Positions 47,423 to 57,349 of a DNA stretch of 64,000 nt are shown piece after piece. The stretch's first letter is position 1, and each line of letters opens with the position of its first letter. The position numbers were made by a program, and so were the translations under genes. Source of the stretch: Actinocatenispora sera (GTDB taxonomy: Bacteria; Actinomycetota; Actinomycetes; Mycobacteriales; Micromonosporaceae); the NCBI RefSeq assembly GCF_018324685.1, contig NZ_AP023354.1:3906001-3970000 (forward strand), written 5' to 3'. The notes beneath the pieces were generated by a model. The model made no database searches. It saw only the letters and a program-made list of their open reading frames with translations, and was not told the DNA's origin.

Positions 47423-48118
47423 TCAGGCTCCGCGGCTAGGATCGTGGATCCTGTGGATCGCGTCGGCGAGGTCATGCATGTCGGCAATCGTGACCGTCGC
47501 ACCGGCGTTGTTGAGACATTCGGCTTTGCCAGGCTTATTCACGTAGCCGATGCTGGCTGCTCCCGCGGCCTGCGCTGCCTCGATGTCGGTGGCTGAGTCG
47601 CCGATCAGTACGCAGTCCGCGGCCGGGACGTGGTGACGTCGTGCTGCCTCGTGCACGGGCCACGGGTTGGGCTTCATGAGTTCAGGTGCGGCGTGGGGCC
47701 GGCCGATGACCTCGGCGATGTAGTCGGTGAGGTGGTGTTTGTCGAGGTAGGCGCAGACGGCGGCGGCTGAGTTGTTGCTGACAATGACGACGGGGCGGCC
47801 GGTGCGTTGGGCGGCATCGAGCATGTCTCGACATCCGGGGGTCGGCTCGGCGGTGCGGGCGGCTTCGGTCTCGGCGGCACTGACGAGGGCTTCGATGGTG
47901 TCGGCCTGGTCGCGGTGCTGGCGGATGAGTTCGGCGCCGAGTTCGGGTGGTCCGTACTGGTCGGCGTCGTCGGGTAGCGGGACGCCGGCGGCGGCGAGTT
48001 GGGCGGCGAGTCGATCGGCGACGGTGCGGGCGGATGCGCCGGCGAACAGGTGGGCGGTCGGCCCGTCGAAGTCGAGCAAGATCAGGCTGGCAGAGGCGAG
48101 GACCTGTGCGGGGGTCAT
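47423..48118 (-). CDS. HAD-superfamily phosphatase
   Basis: Intact copy of 15349-16044. Confidence 0.8.
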   Translation of the reverse strand: MTPAQVLASASLILLDFDGPTAHLFAGASARTVADRLAAQLAAAGVPLPDDADQYGPPELGAELIRQHRDQADTIEALVSAAETEAARTAEPTPGCRDMLDAAQRTGRPVVIVSNNSAAAVCAYLDKHHLTDYIAEVIGRPHAAPELMKPNPWPVHEAARRHHVPAADCVLIGDSATDIEAAQAAGAASIGYVNKPGKAECLNNAGATVTIADMHDLADAIHRIHDPSRGA

Positions 48119-48978
48119 AGCGGGTAGTCCTGGGCGATGGTGTCCCAGCGGGTGTCGAACCACTGTTGTGCCTGCTCGATGAACTCGCGGGAGATCGAGG
48201 TGTCTCCGTCGGTGTCGGCGAAGTGGAACAGGGTCGAGTCCTTGCCGAGCACGTCGCGGATGACGGTCGGGGTGCCGTCGATGCTGACTCGGTTGTCGAT
48301 CACCGAGTACAGGCCGAAGAACGCTTCGGCGTGGTTGATGACGTAGAGCTTGAACGAGGGTGGCATGTCGTGGGTGCGGACCTCGACGCGGGCGCTGGGC
48401 ACCAGCCCCATCGCGGCAAGTTCGCGCACGGGCTCGGCGATGCTCTCGACCGACCGGCGGATGATCCGGTCGGCGCGGGCTCGTACGGCGGGGTCGTCCT
48501 GGCCGGTCTCGGCGTTGGACGGCAGCGTCGTGGGTCGGCTGACGTCGGTCAGTAGCAGTCGGATCGCGATGGACTGCGGGGTGAGGCGTCCGGCGCGGAC
48601 CTTGTCCAGCGGTTCGGTGATCGCACCGGCCAGCGTCTCGCCGGAGAATCCGGCGAAGTCGATCGACACGTGCGCCCGGTCGAACGCGGCTTCGATGTGG
48701 GGCCGGAGTCCGACTGCCCGCTCGGTTCGCTGCCGTACGAACACGCCGCTGCCCTGCCGGCTGACCGTGAGGTGCTCGGCGTGCAGCTGCGCCAGGGCGC
48801 GCTTGACGGTCTCACGGGCGACGTTGTACCGGGCCGCGAGGTCGTTCTGTGAGGGGAGCTTGTTGCCGGGCGGGAACCGGCCGGTCAGGATCGCTGCTCG
48901 TAGCGCGTTCGCGATCTGCTGTGCCGGCGACCGGGGGTCGTCCGGGTCCAGATCGGACAGCGCATCCGTCTGCGTCAT
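48115..48978 (-). CDS. GntR-family regulator (KorSA-like)
   Basis: Intact copy of 16041-16904. Confidence 0.85.
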   Translation of the reverse strand: MTQTDALSDLDPDDPRSPAQQIANALRAAILTGRFPPGNKLPSQNDLAARYNVARETVKRALAQLHAEHLTVSRQGSGVFVRQRTERAVGLRPHIEAAFDRAHVSIDFAGFSGETLAGAITEPLDKVRAGRLTPQSIAIRLLLTDVSRPTTLPSNAETGQDDPAVRARADRIIRRSVESIAEPVRELAAMGLVPSARVEVRTHDMPPSFKLYVINHAEAFFGLYSVIDNRVSIDGTPTVIRDVLGKDSTLFHFADTDGDTSISREFIEQAQQWFDTRWDTIAQDYPL

Positions 48979-48999
48979 TGCCACAGGGTACGGGCTGAC

Positions 49000-49089
49000 T
49001 AGCCAGGATGGCTAAATCTGCCCGACATGGTTGACATGGCTAGCCAAGCGAGTCATGCTGATCTCGGCGCACGACTAGCCAAGCTAGTC
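49000..49089. promoter_or_regulatory. GntR operators and divergent promoters, element D (perfect operator 2)
   Basis: Operators at 49000-49014, 49037-49046 and 49073-49089; -35 TTGACA 49031-49036, -10 CATGCT 49054-49059. Base 49041 is T here and G in elements A, B and C, turning TGGCGAGCCA into the perfect palindrome TGGCTAGCCA in the promoter spacer. Confidence 0.75.
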
Positions 49090-49145
49090 ACAAAGTAGCC
49101 CGGTCGAGAGCGGCCAATGGGGCATCGAGTAGAGGAGTGGTTGTT

Positions 49146-49571
49146 GTGCTGGGACGTGGTACGCGGTTCGGGACTCCGTTTGAGGTCGCCTTCCCGAAGG
49201 GCCTGATGCAGTCCGGCCCGGTGGTGCCGGACTACGAGTACAACCCGAACAAGAACGCGCCGAAGGTGCAGAAGCGCGACGAGGCGACGGGCCTTCTTCA
49301 GTGGAAGGCGAACGTGACGGACCCGTCGGAGACCAACGCCAAGCGGGCGTCGTTCGCGCTGCTGTTCGTCGCGGCGGTGCAGCCGGTGCCGGAGACGCCC
49401 GAGCTGGTGCCGGGTACCGACATGCGGCTCATCGAGCTGGAGGGCCTGACGGCGGAGCCGCGGGTGATGGGTCAGGGCGAGTTCAAGTACCTGGGCTACA
49501 TCTTCCGCGCGGAGGGCTACCGCCCGGCTGTGGCTGGCGGCAAGGCGGCTCGTTCGGACAAGGCGGCCTGA
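49146..49571 (+). CDS. pra: Pra-like replication/excision activator
   Basis: Intact copy of 17072-17497. Confidence 0.7.
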   Translation: MLGRGTRFGTPFEVAFPKGLMQSGPVVPDYEYNPNKNAPKVQKRDEATGLLQWKANVTDPSETNAKRASFALLFVAAVQPVPETPELVPGTDMRLIELEGLTAEPRVMGQGEFKYLGYIFRAEGYRPAVAGGKAARSDKAA

Positions 49572-49649
49572 TTCGTGACGTGGGCCGGGCTGCGGCATGT
49601 TCCCGGCCCGGCCTGCGTCGACCACGGGTGGATGCGGAGGGAGCGGGCG

Positions 49650-50018
49650 GTGACCAGAAAGCATGAGGCGGCTGCGTTGGCGGCGCCGGGGATCGACGCG
49701 ATCCGGGATGCGTACCTGACGGGTGGGTCGGATGCGCAGCGGGTGGCAGCGTTGATCGAGATTGCCGGTGCTGCGGCGGCACTGGCGCGGACGGTGGCCC
49801 GGTTCCGGCACGTGGATCGGGTAGAGCTGTTCGAGCTGGTATCGCGGCGCTCGGACGTGCTGCCGGTGCTGGGCCGCGGGCAGTGGTTGCCCACGATGAC
49901 CTACCACGTGCCGGCCCCGGGCAAGCGGCGGATTCGCGGCCGTAGCAACACATCCACGGTGCCGGTGCCGGCGGTGATTCAGCCGGAGCTGTTCGCGGAC
50001 GTGGACGGTGCGGCGTGA
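49650..50018 (+). CDS. Hypothetical AICE protein (122 aa)
   Basis: Intact copy of 17576-17944. Confidence 0.55.
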   Translation: MTRKHEAAALAAPGIDAIRDAYLTGGSDAQRVAALIEIAGAAAALARTVARFRHVDRVELFELVSRRSDVLPVLGRGQWLPTMTYHVPAPGKRRIRGRSNTSTVPVPAVIQPELFADVDGAA

Positions 50019-50227
50019 ACGGCGAGGACTCGTTTCGCGGGCGGCATGTGGCGTTGGTGTCGGCCGGGGTGTTCGACATCCCGTGCGCGTTCCGGCGGAT
50101 CTCCACGGCGATCGCGGATCAGGACTACCCGCTGGCTCTACGGGCGATCGAGGACGCGCGGTCGGTGCTGGATGAAACGGCCCGACTGGCGCGGCTGTCG
50201 ATCCCGGAAGGGGGCCGTGTCGCATGA
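50015..50227 (+). CDS. Small hypothetical AICE protein (70 aa)
   Basis: Intact copy of 17941-18153. Confidence 0.5.
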   Translation: MNGEDSFRGRHVALVSAGVFDIPCAFRRISTAIADQDYPLALRAIEDARSVLDETARLARLSIPEGGRVA

Positions 50228-50412
50228 TCCGCGAGATTGCGCAGGCCGGGTTACTCGTGGCGCTGATCGCAGTGGTAGTGGCTGTCGTCGTCGGGGTCGC
50301 GCACGCGGTGAAGGCGTCGTTTGACGCACACGAGCGCGCCGAGATCAGGGCCTTCCGTCGTCGGTTGGCTGCTCGGGACCGGGATGCGTCGGGCTCCGGC
50401 GGTGGTCGGTGA
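50224..50412 (+). CDS. Small single-pass membrane protein (62 aa)
   Basis: Intact copy of 18150-18338. Confidence 0.55.
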   Translation: MIREIAQAGLLVALIAVVVAVVVGVAHAVKASFDAHERAEIRAFRRRLAARDRDASGSGGGR

Positions 50413-50603
50413 TGGCTCTGGATTGGGATGACCTGGCGGCGGTGGTGGAGCTGGCGGACGCGGAGTTGCGGGCGTTGCGGGGTGCGGTGGCGGCTCGGGA
50501 CGTGGACGCGATGTCCGTTGCGGGTGAGCGGCTGCGTGTGGTGTCGGTGACGGCGAGGCAGTTCGTGCGGGTGCTGGCGGCGCGGGAGCGGGGTGGCTGG
50601 TGA
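50409..50603 (+). CDS. Small hypothetical AICE protein (64 aa)
   Basis: Intact copy of 18335-18529. Confidence 0.5.
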   Translation: MMALDWDDLAAVVELADAELRALRGAVAARDVDAMSVAGERLRVVSVTARQFVRVLAARERGGW

Positions 50604-50821
50604 TGGCGCGGCGTGACTCGGCTGCGGCGGCCGATGAGCTGGTGGCCGGTTGGGCGGATGCGTGCGGGGACGTGCAGGTGGCGTTGGCGCGCCTGTCGCG
50701 TTCGCTGGGTGGTCTGGGCGATGACCGGTTGTCGCGGTGGGTGGCGGAGGCGCAGCGGCCGATGGACGAGATGTCGGCGTGGCTGGCGCAGGTGCGGCGG
50801 CATCTGAACGCGAACCGGTGA
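50600..50821 (+). CDS. Small hypothetical AICE protein (73 aa)
   Basis: Intact copy of 18526-18747. Confidence 0.5.
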   Translation: MMARRDSAAAADELVAGWADACGDVQVALARLSRSLGGLGDDRLSRWVAEAQRPMDEMSAWLAQVRRHLNANR

Positions 50822-50833
50822 AGGGCGGCGGCG

Positions 50834-51400
50834 ATGCAGTTGTCTCGGCCGCTCCGGCAGGCGGTGGCGGCGTCGCAACGGGCTCGGTGGCAGGTACGGG
50901 AAACGGTGATGGCCTCGGTGCCGGTACGGGCGTGGATGCGGGCGACCTACCGGACCGGCAAGACCGTGGCGTCGATGCGCTACGGGCTGCCGCAGCGGGG
51001 CGTGGTGGCGGTACGGCGGTCGAGTGGCCGGACGGGGTTCGCTCGTCGTCCGGCGGGCCGCTCGGGGGTGAGTCGGCCGGCGATGAGTCGGCCAGCTCAT
51101 CCGGCAGGTCAACGGAATGTCCGGCAACAGGTGAGGAGAGCAGCAATGGCAGACGAGGCGTTGGCGCAGGTCCGGACGGCGTTGCAGGGCAAGGTGGGCA
51201 ACGGTGAGGGCTTGGCGCTGGTTCGCTCGTGGGCGGCGTCGGTGCGGTCGGCGGCGGACGAGGTGGCGTCGGTGCAGCGGAAGTTGTCGGTGGCTGAGGA
51301 TGAGTTCTTGGACCGTCCGGCGCAGCAGTCGTTTAGCTGGTTGACCCGGTTGTCGGAGAACCTGGATCACTTGGCGCGCAAGCTGTCCGCCGGCCAGTAG
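50834..51400 (+). CDS. Hypothetical AICE protein (188 aa) with a probable internal start
   Basis: Intact copy of 18760-19326; internal ATG at 51146. Confidence 0.5.
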   Translation: MQLSRPLRQAVAASQRARWQVRETVMASVPVRAWMRATYRTGKTVASMRYGLPQRGVVAVRRSSGRTGFARRPAGRSGVSRPAMSRPAHPAGQRNVRQQVRRAAMADEALAQVRTALQGKVGNGEGLALVRSWAASVRSAADEVASVQRKLSVAEDEFLDRPAQQSFSWLTRLSENLDHLARKLSAGQ

Positions 51401-51432
51401 GCGTCGCGGCAAGTCAGGGAAGGTAGGGCGAG

Positions 51433-51471
51433 GGCCGCCCGTCACGCACACAGCATGCGGGCGGCCTTCTT
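51433..51471 (+). terminator. Intrinsic terminator before tra, element D
   Basis: Same stem-loop as 19359-19397. Confidence 0.6.
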
Positions 51472-51517
51472 CATGCCCAAACGCGGTCACGGACGGTTAT
51501 CGGAGGGGTTGGGGGTC

Positions 51518-53146
51518 ATGGCTAAGCGGATGGTGGCCACGCAGGTCTACCGGGAGTCGATGGGCCAGCGGTTGTGGGACGCGATGCCGCTGGTGGTGCA
51601 GATCCCGGTAGCGGTGGGCGTCGGGGCGTACCGGGTGATCAAGCTCGCGGTCCAGCACCCCCGCACGACCGGTGTGGTGGCCACGCTGGGCACGGCCGGG
51701 CTGGTGGGTGGCCGGTGGGCGCTGGCCGGTGTGGTCCTGGCCCCGGTCGTGGCCGGCGTGGTGTGGCGCATCGCCTGGCCCGTCTCGTTCAAGCAGCGGG
51801 TCACGCCCCGCATCCTGCGGTGGCAGCGTCGCTGGATCCGGTACGGGCGTCGCTGGGATCGGTGGATGACCCGGTGCAAGCTGACCGTGCGGGATCACGA
51901 CGGGGAGGTCATCCCCGGCATCCGCAAGGTGGAGGTGCTGCCGGCGGCCGATCGGCTGCTGGTGGACGTGCCGGTCGGGATGACGGTCGACGCCCTCCGG
52001 GCCAAGACGGGGGAGTTGGCGAACGCAGCGCGGGCGTTGGCGTGCAGGGTGTGGGAAGTGCCGGGTAGCCCGGGTGAGGCGTGGGTGGAGTTCCAGCACA
52101 CGGACATCCTGATCTCCACGGTGCCAGCGCTGCCGATCCCGCAAGCCGACGAATCCGGGATGGTGCCGGTGGACCTGGCGGCCGTCCCGGTCGGCATGCG
52201 CGAGGACGGGACCGGCTGGACGATCCCGCTGCTGGCCCGGCATGTGCTGGTGGCGGGCCGGTCCCGGTCGGGTAAGGGCTCGCTGATCTGGTCGGTGCTG
52301 CGCTACCTGGCGCCGGCGATCCGGGCCGGGCTGGTGAAGGTGACCGGGATCGACCCGAAGGGCGGCATGGAGCTGTCCATCGGGCGCCCGTTGTTCACCC
52401 GGTATGAGGCGGACCGGGCCGAAGCCATGGTCGCGCTGCTGGAAGCGGAAGCCGATCATATGGACTGCGTGGCGTTGGAGCTGGCGGGCAATGTCCGCAA
52501 GTTCACCCCGTCGATGACCCACCCGCTGCATCTGGTGATCGTGGACGAGTTGGCGACGCTGACCGCGTACGCGCCGATGGATGTGCGGCGCCGGGCTGAG
52601 TACGCGTTGGGGCGGCTGCTGACCAAGGGCGCGGCGGTCGGCTGGGTGGTGCTCGGGTGCGTGCAGGAGCCGTCGAAGGACATCATCCCGATGCGCGGGC
52701 TGTTCACCTACCGCATCGCCCTCGGGCTCGACACCCCGTCGCAGGTGGACATGGTGTTGGGCGACGGGATGCGTGACCTCGGTGCGCTGGCCGATCAGAT
52801 CCCGTTGACGGCGCCGGGCATGGGCTACGCGCTGTCGGAGTTCGAGAAGAACCCGTTCCGGGTGCGTGCCGCCTACGTCGATGACGACCAGATCCGCGAC
52901 ATGGCCGCCGAGTACGCACCGATCACCACCGACGCCAACGACGTCGAAGACATCCCGGCTGCCCCCATGGCTGGCAACCGCAACGAGGGCCAGGCGGACG
53001 AGGCCAAGCGGCCGGAGCCGGTGGAAGTGGTCGACCTGGAGGAGTGCCCGCCGGCCGATGTGACGCCGGTGGTGCCGGACTCGCTGCTGGCCAAGCTGCG
53101 CAACCTGCCGGCAGCGGACGGCTCGGACGGGACGGAGGCGGCGTGA
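51518..53146 (+). CDS. FtsK/SpoIIIE-type conjugative DNA translocase (Tra)
   Basis: Intact copy of 19444-21072. Confidence 0.88.
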   Translation: MAKRMVATQVYRESMGQRLWDAMPLVVQIPVAVGVGAYRVIKLAVQHPRTTGVVATLGTAGLVGGRWALAGVVLAPVVAGVVWRIAWPVSFKQRVTPRILRWQRRWIRYGRRWDRWMTRCKLTVRDHDGEVIPGIRKVEVLPAADRLLVDVPVGMTVDALRAKTGELANAARALACRVWEVPGSPGEAWVEFQHTDILISTVPALPIPQADESGMVPVDLAAVPVGMREDGTGWTIPLLARHVLVAGRSRSGKGSLIWSVLRYLAPAIRAGLVKVTGIDPKGGMELSIGRPLFTRYEADRAEAMVALLEAEADHMDCVALELAGNVRKFTPSMTHPLHLVIVDELATLTAYAPMDVRRRAEYALGRLLTKGAAVGWVVLGCVQEPSKDIIPMRGLFTYRIALGLDTPSQVDMVLGDGMRDLGALADQIPLTAPGMGYALSEFEKNPFRVRAAYVDDDQIRDMAAEYAPITTDANDVEDIPAAPMAGNRNEGQADEAKRPEPVEVVDLEECPPADVTPVVPDSLLAKLRNLPAADGSDGTEAA

Positions 53147-53400
53147 TGAGTGCGGTACCGGCAGACAACGACGGGGCGCGGCTGTTCCGGATCCGGGTCC
53201 CCGGGTCGGACAAGTCGACGGCGGTGACGGTGCGGATGACCGACGAGTCGGCGTGGATCGCGATCGGGGCTCGGCATCGTCGGCTTCCGCTGACCGTGCC
53301 GGAGGCGTGGGCGTTGTTCAAGGCCCTGGCCGATGCGCTGGATACGGCTGGGGATCCGCCGGCGTTCCTGTCTCGTCCCGTCCACCGCGACACCAAGTAG
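53146..53400 (+). CDS. Small hypothetical AICE protein (84 aa)
   Basis: Intact copy of 21072-21326. Confidence 0.5.
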   Translation: MSAVPADNDGARLFRIRVPGSDKSTAVTVRMTDESAWIAIGARHRRLPLTVPEAWALFKALADALDTAGDPPAFLSRPVHRDTK

Positions 53401-53410
53401 GGGGTGACCT

Positions 53411-54040
53411 GTGGTGGCTGAGGCAAGCAAGTCGCAGCGGGTAGAGGATGTCGCTCGGCTCGGGATCATGGGCGCGATCGGCGTCATGGCCGGTGCCGCG
53501 TCGTTCACGCACATGCACGACTGGACGATGCAGGCGCTCCCGCACGGGACGGCCGACTGGTTCGGCTGGGCGAACGCGGTCGCCTCCGAGCTGATGCCCA
53601 CGTGTGCGCTGTTGGAGATCCGCCGCAAGCGCCGGGCCGGCGGCTCGATCACCTACCCGGTCGCGCTGCTGGTCGCCTCCGGCCTGCTCTCACTGGGCGC
53701 CCAGGTCTCGCAAGCCGGAGACTCCCTCACCTCGAAGGGTCTGGCGGCGCTGCCGGCGGTGGCGTTCATGCTGCTGGTCAAGCTCGTGTTCTCCGGCCTC
53801 CCGAAGACCACGAATGACACGGAAGCTGTTGTCCCACAACGGGAGCGAGTCACCGACCCGGCCCCTGCGGAGGTCGAGCCTGCCGCTCCGGTACCTCCCT
53901 CGGTGCCTGCCGCTCCGGTGCCTGGCGTTCCTGCGGTGACTCGTCCGGTGTCGTCCACGGTCCCGGCTGCTCCGGTGGTCCCGTCGGGTCCGGTCGTGCC
54001 GGGCCGCGCTAACGGCCGTCCGGTGGTGATCGGCCGATGA
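53411..54040 (+). CDS. SpdB-like integral membrane protein
   Basis: Intact copy of 21337-21966. Confidence 0.65.
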   Translation: MVAEASKSQRVEDVARLGIMGAIGVMAGAASFTHMHDWTMQALPHGTADWFGWANAVASELMPTCALLEIRRKRRAGGSITYPVALLVASGLLSLGAQVSQAGDSLTSKGLAALPAVAFMLLVKLVFSGLPKTTNDTEAVVPQRERVTDPAPAEVEPAAPVPPSVPAAPVPGVPAVTRPVSSTVPAAPVVPSGPVVPGRANGRPVVIGR

Positions 54041-55833
54041 CCACCACCGTGGACACGATGATGCTGCCCGGTCTCGGGCAGGACGACCAACCGCGTCCGG
54101 GGTCGCGGGCAGCTCGGATGCTGCAGCCGATCGCGAAGGATGTAGCGGTTGAGCTGGCGAAGAAGTTCGGGGTGTGCGTCAAACCGGTGTGGCTTCGCCG
54201 TACCAACACCGCGACCGGGGAAACCGAGCTGGTGCCGGTGCCCTGCGGGGCTACGTCGGCGGCGAAGTGTGAGCCGTGCGCGGAAGCCAACCGCAGGCTG
54301 CGCATGCAGCAGATCCGGGAAGGCTGGCACCTTACCGAAGAGCCGGTCACCACCCCGGATGCCCCGACCGATGAACAGCGGGATTTGGTGGAGTACCGGG
54401 CTGTCCTGGAGTTCGCCCGCACGTCGGTGGTGATGGCGGCCGAGTGGGACCAGGTGCGCGAGCTGGACGCGGAGATTGACCGGGTGGATGAGCAGATCAC
54501 CGCGGCCGGTGTGCGCGGCTCGGTCCTGCCCGGCGGCCGGAAGGACGGGACCGATCCGGACGAGTCGGCCCCGTCGCGGAAGCGGTCCACGAAACGGCGG
54601 CAGGACGCGCCGGACCTTCCTCGCCTGCCCGTCGCCAACCGGACCATCCCGCACCCACACATCGGCACCGACGGCCGGGAGCACCGGGACTCGGTGTTCC
54701 TGACCTTGACGCTCGGCAGCTACGGGCCGATCCACTCCGCCTACCGGCGTCGCGGCGCGGTGGAGGTGTGCGAGTGCGGGGAGCTGCACAGCCCCCACGA
54801 CCCCAGGGTCGGGACCCCGGTGGACCCGGACAGCTACGACTACCGGGCCGCGGCGCTGGACGCGATCCACTTCGCGAAGGTGCTCGACCGGTTCTGGCAG
54901 AACCTCCGCCGCGCGGTCGGGTGGAACGTCCAGTACGCCGGGTCGGTCGAGATGCAAAAGCGGCTGGCCCCACACGGGCACTTCGCCGTCCGGGGAGCAC
55001 TCCCGCGGGCACTGGTGCGGCAGGTGGCGGCGGCGACCTACCACCAGGTGTGGTGGCCCGCCCACGACAAGATCGTGTACGACCCGGACGGGGCAGTGCC
55101 GGTGTGGGACCCGGACGCCAAGACCTACCGGGACCCGGAAACCTCGGCGGCGCTGCCGACCTGGGATGAGGCGCTGGACGCCTTGGATGAGGACCCGGAC
55201 GCGGAACCTGCGCACGTGGTGCGGCTCGGCAGCGTGCACCTTGCCGGGGTGCGGGGCGGCTCGGAGAGCGCCGAGAAGACCATCCGCTACATCACCAAGT
55301 ACATCGCGAAGGACATCACCGACGCGGTGGCTCCGGGGTCGCGGGCGCAGGAAGACCACCTCGCCCGCCTGGCGGCCGAGCTGCAAACCCTGCCGTGCTC
55401 TCCGACCTGTGCGAACTGGCTGCTGTACGGGGTGCAGCCCAAGAACGCGAAGGCTACGGCGCGGCCGGGACGGTGCAAGGGCAAGGTGCATCAGCGGCGC
55501 ACCCTCGGGTTCACCGGGCGGCGGGTGCTGGTCTCCCGGCAGTGGTCGAACAAGACCCTGTCCGATCACCGGGCCGACCGCAAAGCCTGGGTCAAAGCTC
55601 TCCTCGCGCTTTCGGCAACCGGGGAAACCACGATCGGCGAGCACGACCAGGCGGCCGGCGACCCTCCGCCGTTCGAGTACGAGTTGGCGTCCCGGGACGA
55701 CCCGGACGTGCCTCCGCCGCATGTGCATTTCCTGCGCAAGATCGCCGAACGGCAAGCCTGGCGGGCACAACTCGACGCGGCGAAACAACAGGCACAGCAG
55801 CAGCTTTTGGCAACGCAAACCGTTGCGGCATAA
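54037..55833 (+). CDS. repSA: RepSA-type rolling-circle replication initiator
   Basis: Intact copy of 21963-23759. Confidence 0.85.
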   Translation: MTTTVDTMMLPGLGQDDQPRPGSRAARMLQPIAKDVAVELAKKFGVCVKPVWLRRTNTATGETELVPVPCGATSAAKCEPCAEANRRLRMQQIREGWHLTEEPVTTPDAPTDEQRDLVEYRAVLEFARTSVVMAAEWDQVRELDAEIDRVDEQITAAGVRGSVLPGGRKDGTDPDESAPSRKRSTKRRQDAPDLPRLPVANRTIPHPHIGTDGREHRDSVFLTLTLGSYGPIHSAYRRRGAVEVCECGELHSPHDPRVGTPVDPDSYDYRAAALDAIHFAKVLDRFWQNLRRAVGWNVQYAGSVEMQKRLAPHGHFAVRGALPRALVRQVAAATYHQVWWPAHDKIVYDPDGAVPVWDPDAKTYRDPETSAALPTWDEALDALDEDPDAEPAHVVRLGSVHLAGVRGGSESAEKTIRYITKYIAKDITDAVAPGSRAQEDHLARLAAELQTLPCSPTCANWLLYGVQPKNAKATARPGRCKGKVHQRRTLGFTGRRVLVSRQWSNKTLSDHRADRKAWVKALLALSATGETTIGEHDQAAGDPPPFEYELASRDDPDVPPPHVHFLRKIAERQAWRAQLDAAKQQAQQQLLATQTVAA

Positions 55834-55852
55834 GGATCTGGGGAGGATCGCT

Positions 55853-56050
55853 GTGTCCACGAAGGACGCGGTTCGGCTCGAACCTGCTTGGACGATTGAC
55901 GACGTGGCGGCGTACCTCCGGGTGCCGGTCGAGACGCTGCGGACCTGGCGCAAGAAGCGCACTGGCCCGCCGGCTCGTCGCTGCGGCAAACACCTTCGCT
56001 ACGACCCGGTAGCCGTTCGGGCGTGGCTCAGTTCGAGCGACGTGGCGTAG
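55853..56050 (+). CDS. xis: Excisionase
   Basis: Intact copy of 23779-23976. Confidence 0.82.
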   Translation: MSTKDAVRLEPAWTIDDVAAYLRVPVETLRTWRKKRTGPPARRCGKHLRYDPVAVRAWLSSSDVA

Positions 56051-56061
56051 GGCGGCGGGAC

Positions 56062-57288
56062 GTGGCGCACATCGAGGATCGTTGGTACCGACCGACGCAA
56101 GACGAGTTCGGCAAGGTGGTCGTCAACGGCCGCGGCAAGCCGGTGATGGAGCGGACGGAGAGGTACGGCAAGGGGGATCGGTACCGCGTTCGCTACCTGA
56201 CCCCCGCGGGGGAGCGGCGGAGCAAGTCCTTCGCGGACAAGCAGAAGGGCGATGCTGAGGCGTTCCTCATCACCGTTGAGTCCGAGAAGCGGCGAGGGAC
56301 CTACGTCGATCCCACCGCCGGCAAGGTCTTGTTCCGCGACTACGCGGAGCAGTGGATGCGCGGACAGACGTTCGATGAGTCGACCCGCGAATCGGTCGAG
56401 TACCGCGTTCGCAAGCACCTCTATCCGATGCTTGGGGATCGTCCGCTGAGCAAGATCAACCCTGGATTGATCCGGGATTGGGACCGCTCGCTGTACGACG
56501 TGTTGTCGGCGTCCACGCGCTCGGTCGTGTTTGCTCACCTACGCGCCATCCTCGGCGCGGCTGTCGATGACGAGAAGATCGTCAAGAACCCATGCACAGC
56601 GCGCTCTGTGCGGCAACCGCGGCCCACTGAACGGCGCGTCGTTCCTTGGACTCGCGAACAGGTGGCCGCGATCCGCCGGGCGGTCCCTGAGCGGTACCGA
56701 CTGGTGGTGGACCTCGGCGCCGGTTGCGGCCTGCGTCAGGGCGAGATCTTCGGCTTGTCTCCCGATGATGTGGACCTGGACGCCGGAGTGATCCATGTGC
56801 GGAGGCAGGTCAAGCGGGTCCGCTCGCGGTTGGTCTTCGGCCTGCCCAAGAACGATCGCGACCGGCACGTGCCGCTTCCTAGCATGATCGCGCGCCGAAT
56901 CGAGGACCACATCGACGGTGGTCGGTTCGGCCCGACCTCGATCACGCTGCCGTGGGAGAACCCGCTGACCGGGAAGCCGACCACGGTGGACCTGCTGTTG
57001 ACGACGACCCGGAACGGTGCGCTCAACCGGTCGACGTTCGACAGCAAGATGTGGCATCCCGCCTTGGCCCTGGCGGGCATCGAACGGTCGCGCGCGACCG
57101 GTGTCCACGCGCTGCGGCACTTCTACGCCTCGGCGCTGCTGGACGCGGGGGAGAACATCAAGAGCCTGTCGAGCTACCTCGGGCACCACGATCCCGGCTT
57201 CACGCTGCGGGTGTACACGCACCTGATGCCGTCGAGCGAGGACAGGGCGCGTCGCGCGATCGACAGTGTGCTGGGCGGAGACGAGTAA
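56062..57288 (+). CDS. int: Tyrosine site-specific integrase
   Basis: Intact copy of 23988-25214; the copy next to the chromosomal attR. Confidence 0.92.
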   Translation: MAHIEDRWYRPTQDEFGKVVVNGRGKPVMERTERYGKGDRYRVRYLTPAGERRSKSFADKQKGDAEAFLITVESEKRRGTYVDPTAGKVLFRDYAEQWMRGQTFDESTRESVEYRVRKHLYPMLGDRPLSKINPGLIRDWDRSLYDVLSASTRSVVFAHLRAILGAAVDDEKIVKNPCTARSVRQPRPTERRVVPWTREQVAAIRRAVPERYRLVVDLGAGCGLRQGEIFGLSPDDVDLDAGVIHVRRQVKRVRSRLVFGLPKNDRDRHVPLPSMIARRIEDHIDGGRFGPTSITLPWENPLTGKPTTVDLLLTTTRNGALNRSTFDSKMWHPALALAGIERSRATGVHALRHFYASALLDAGENIKSLSSYLGHHDPGFTLRVYTHLMPSSEDRARRAIDSVLGGDE

Positions 57289-57349
57289 CCCCCACGCGAC
57301 CCCCGGGGCCGTGTTGCTCGGGTGTTTTGCCTGGTCAGAGGCAATCTCG

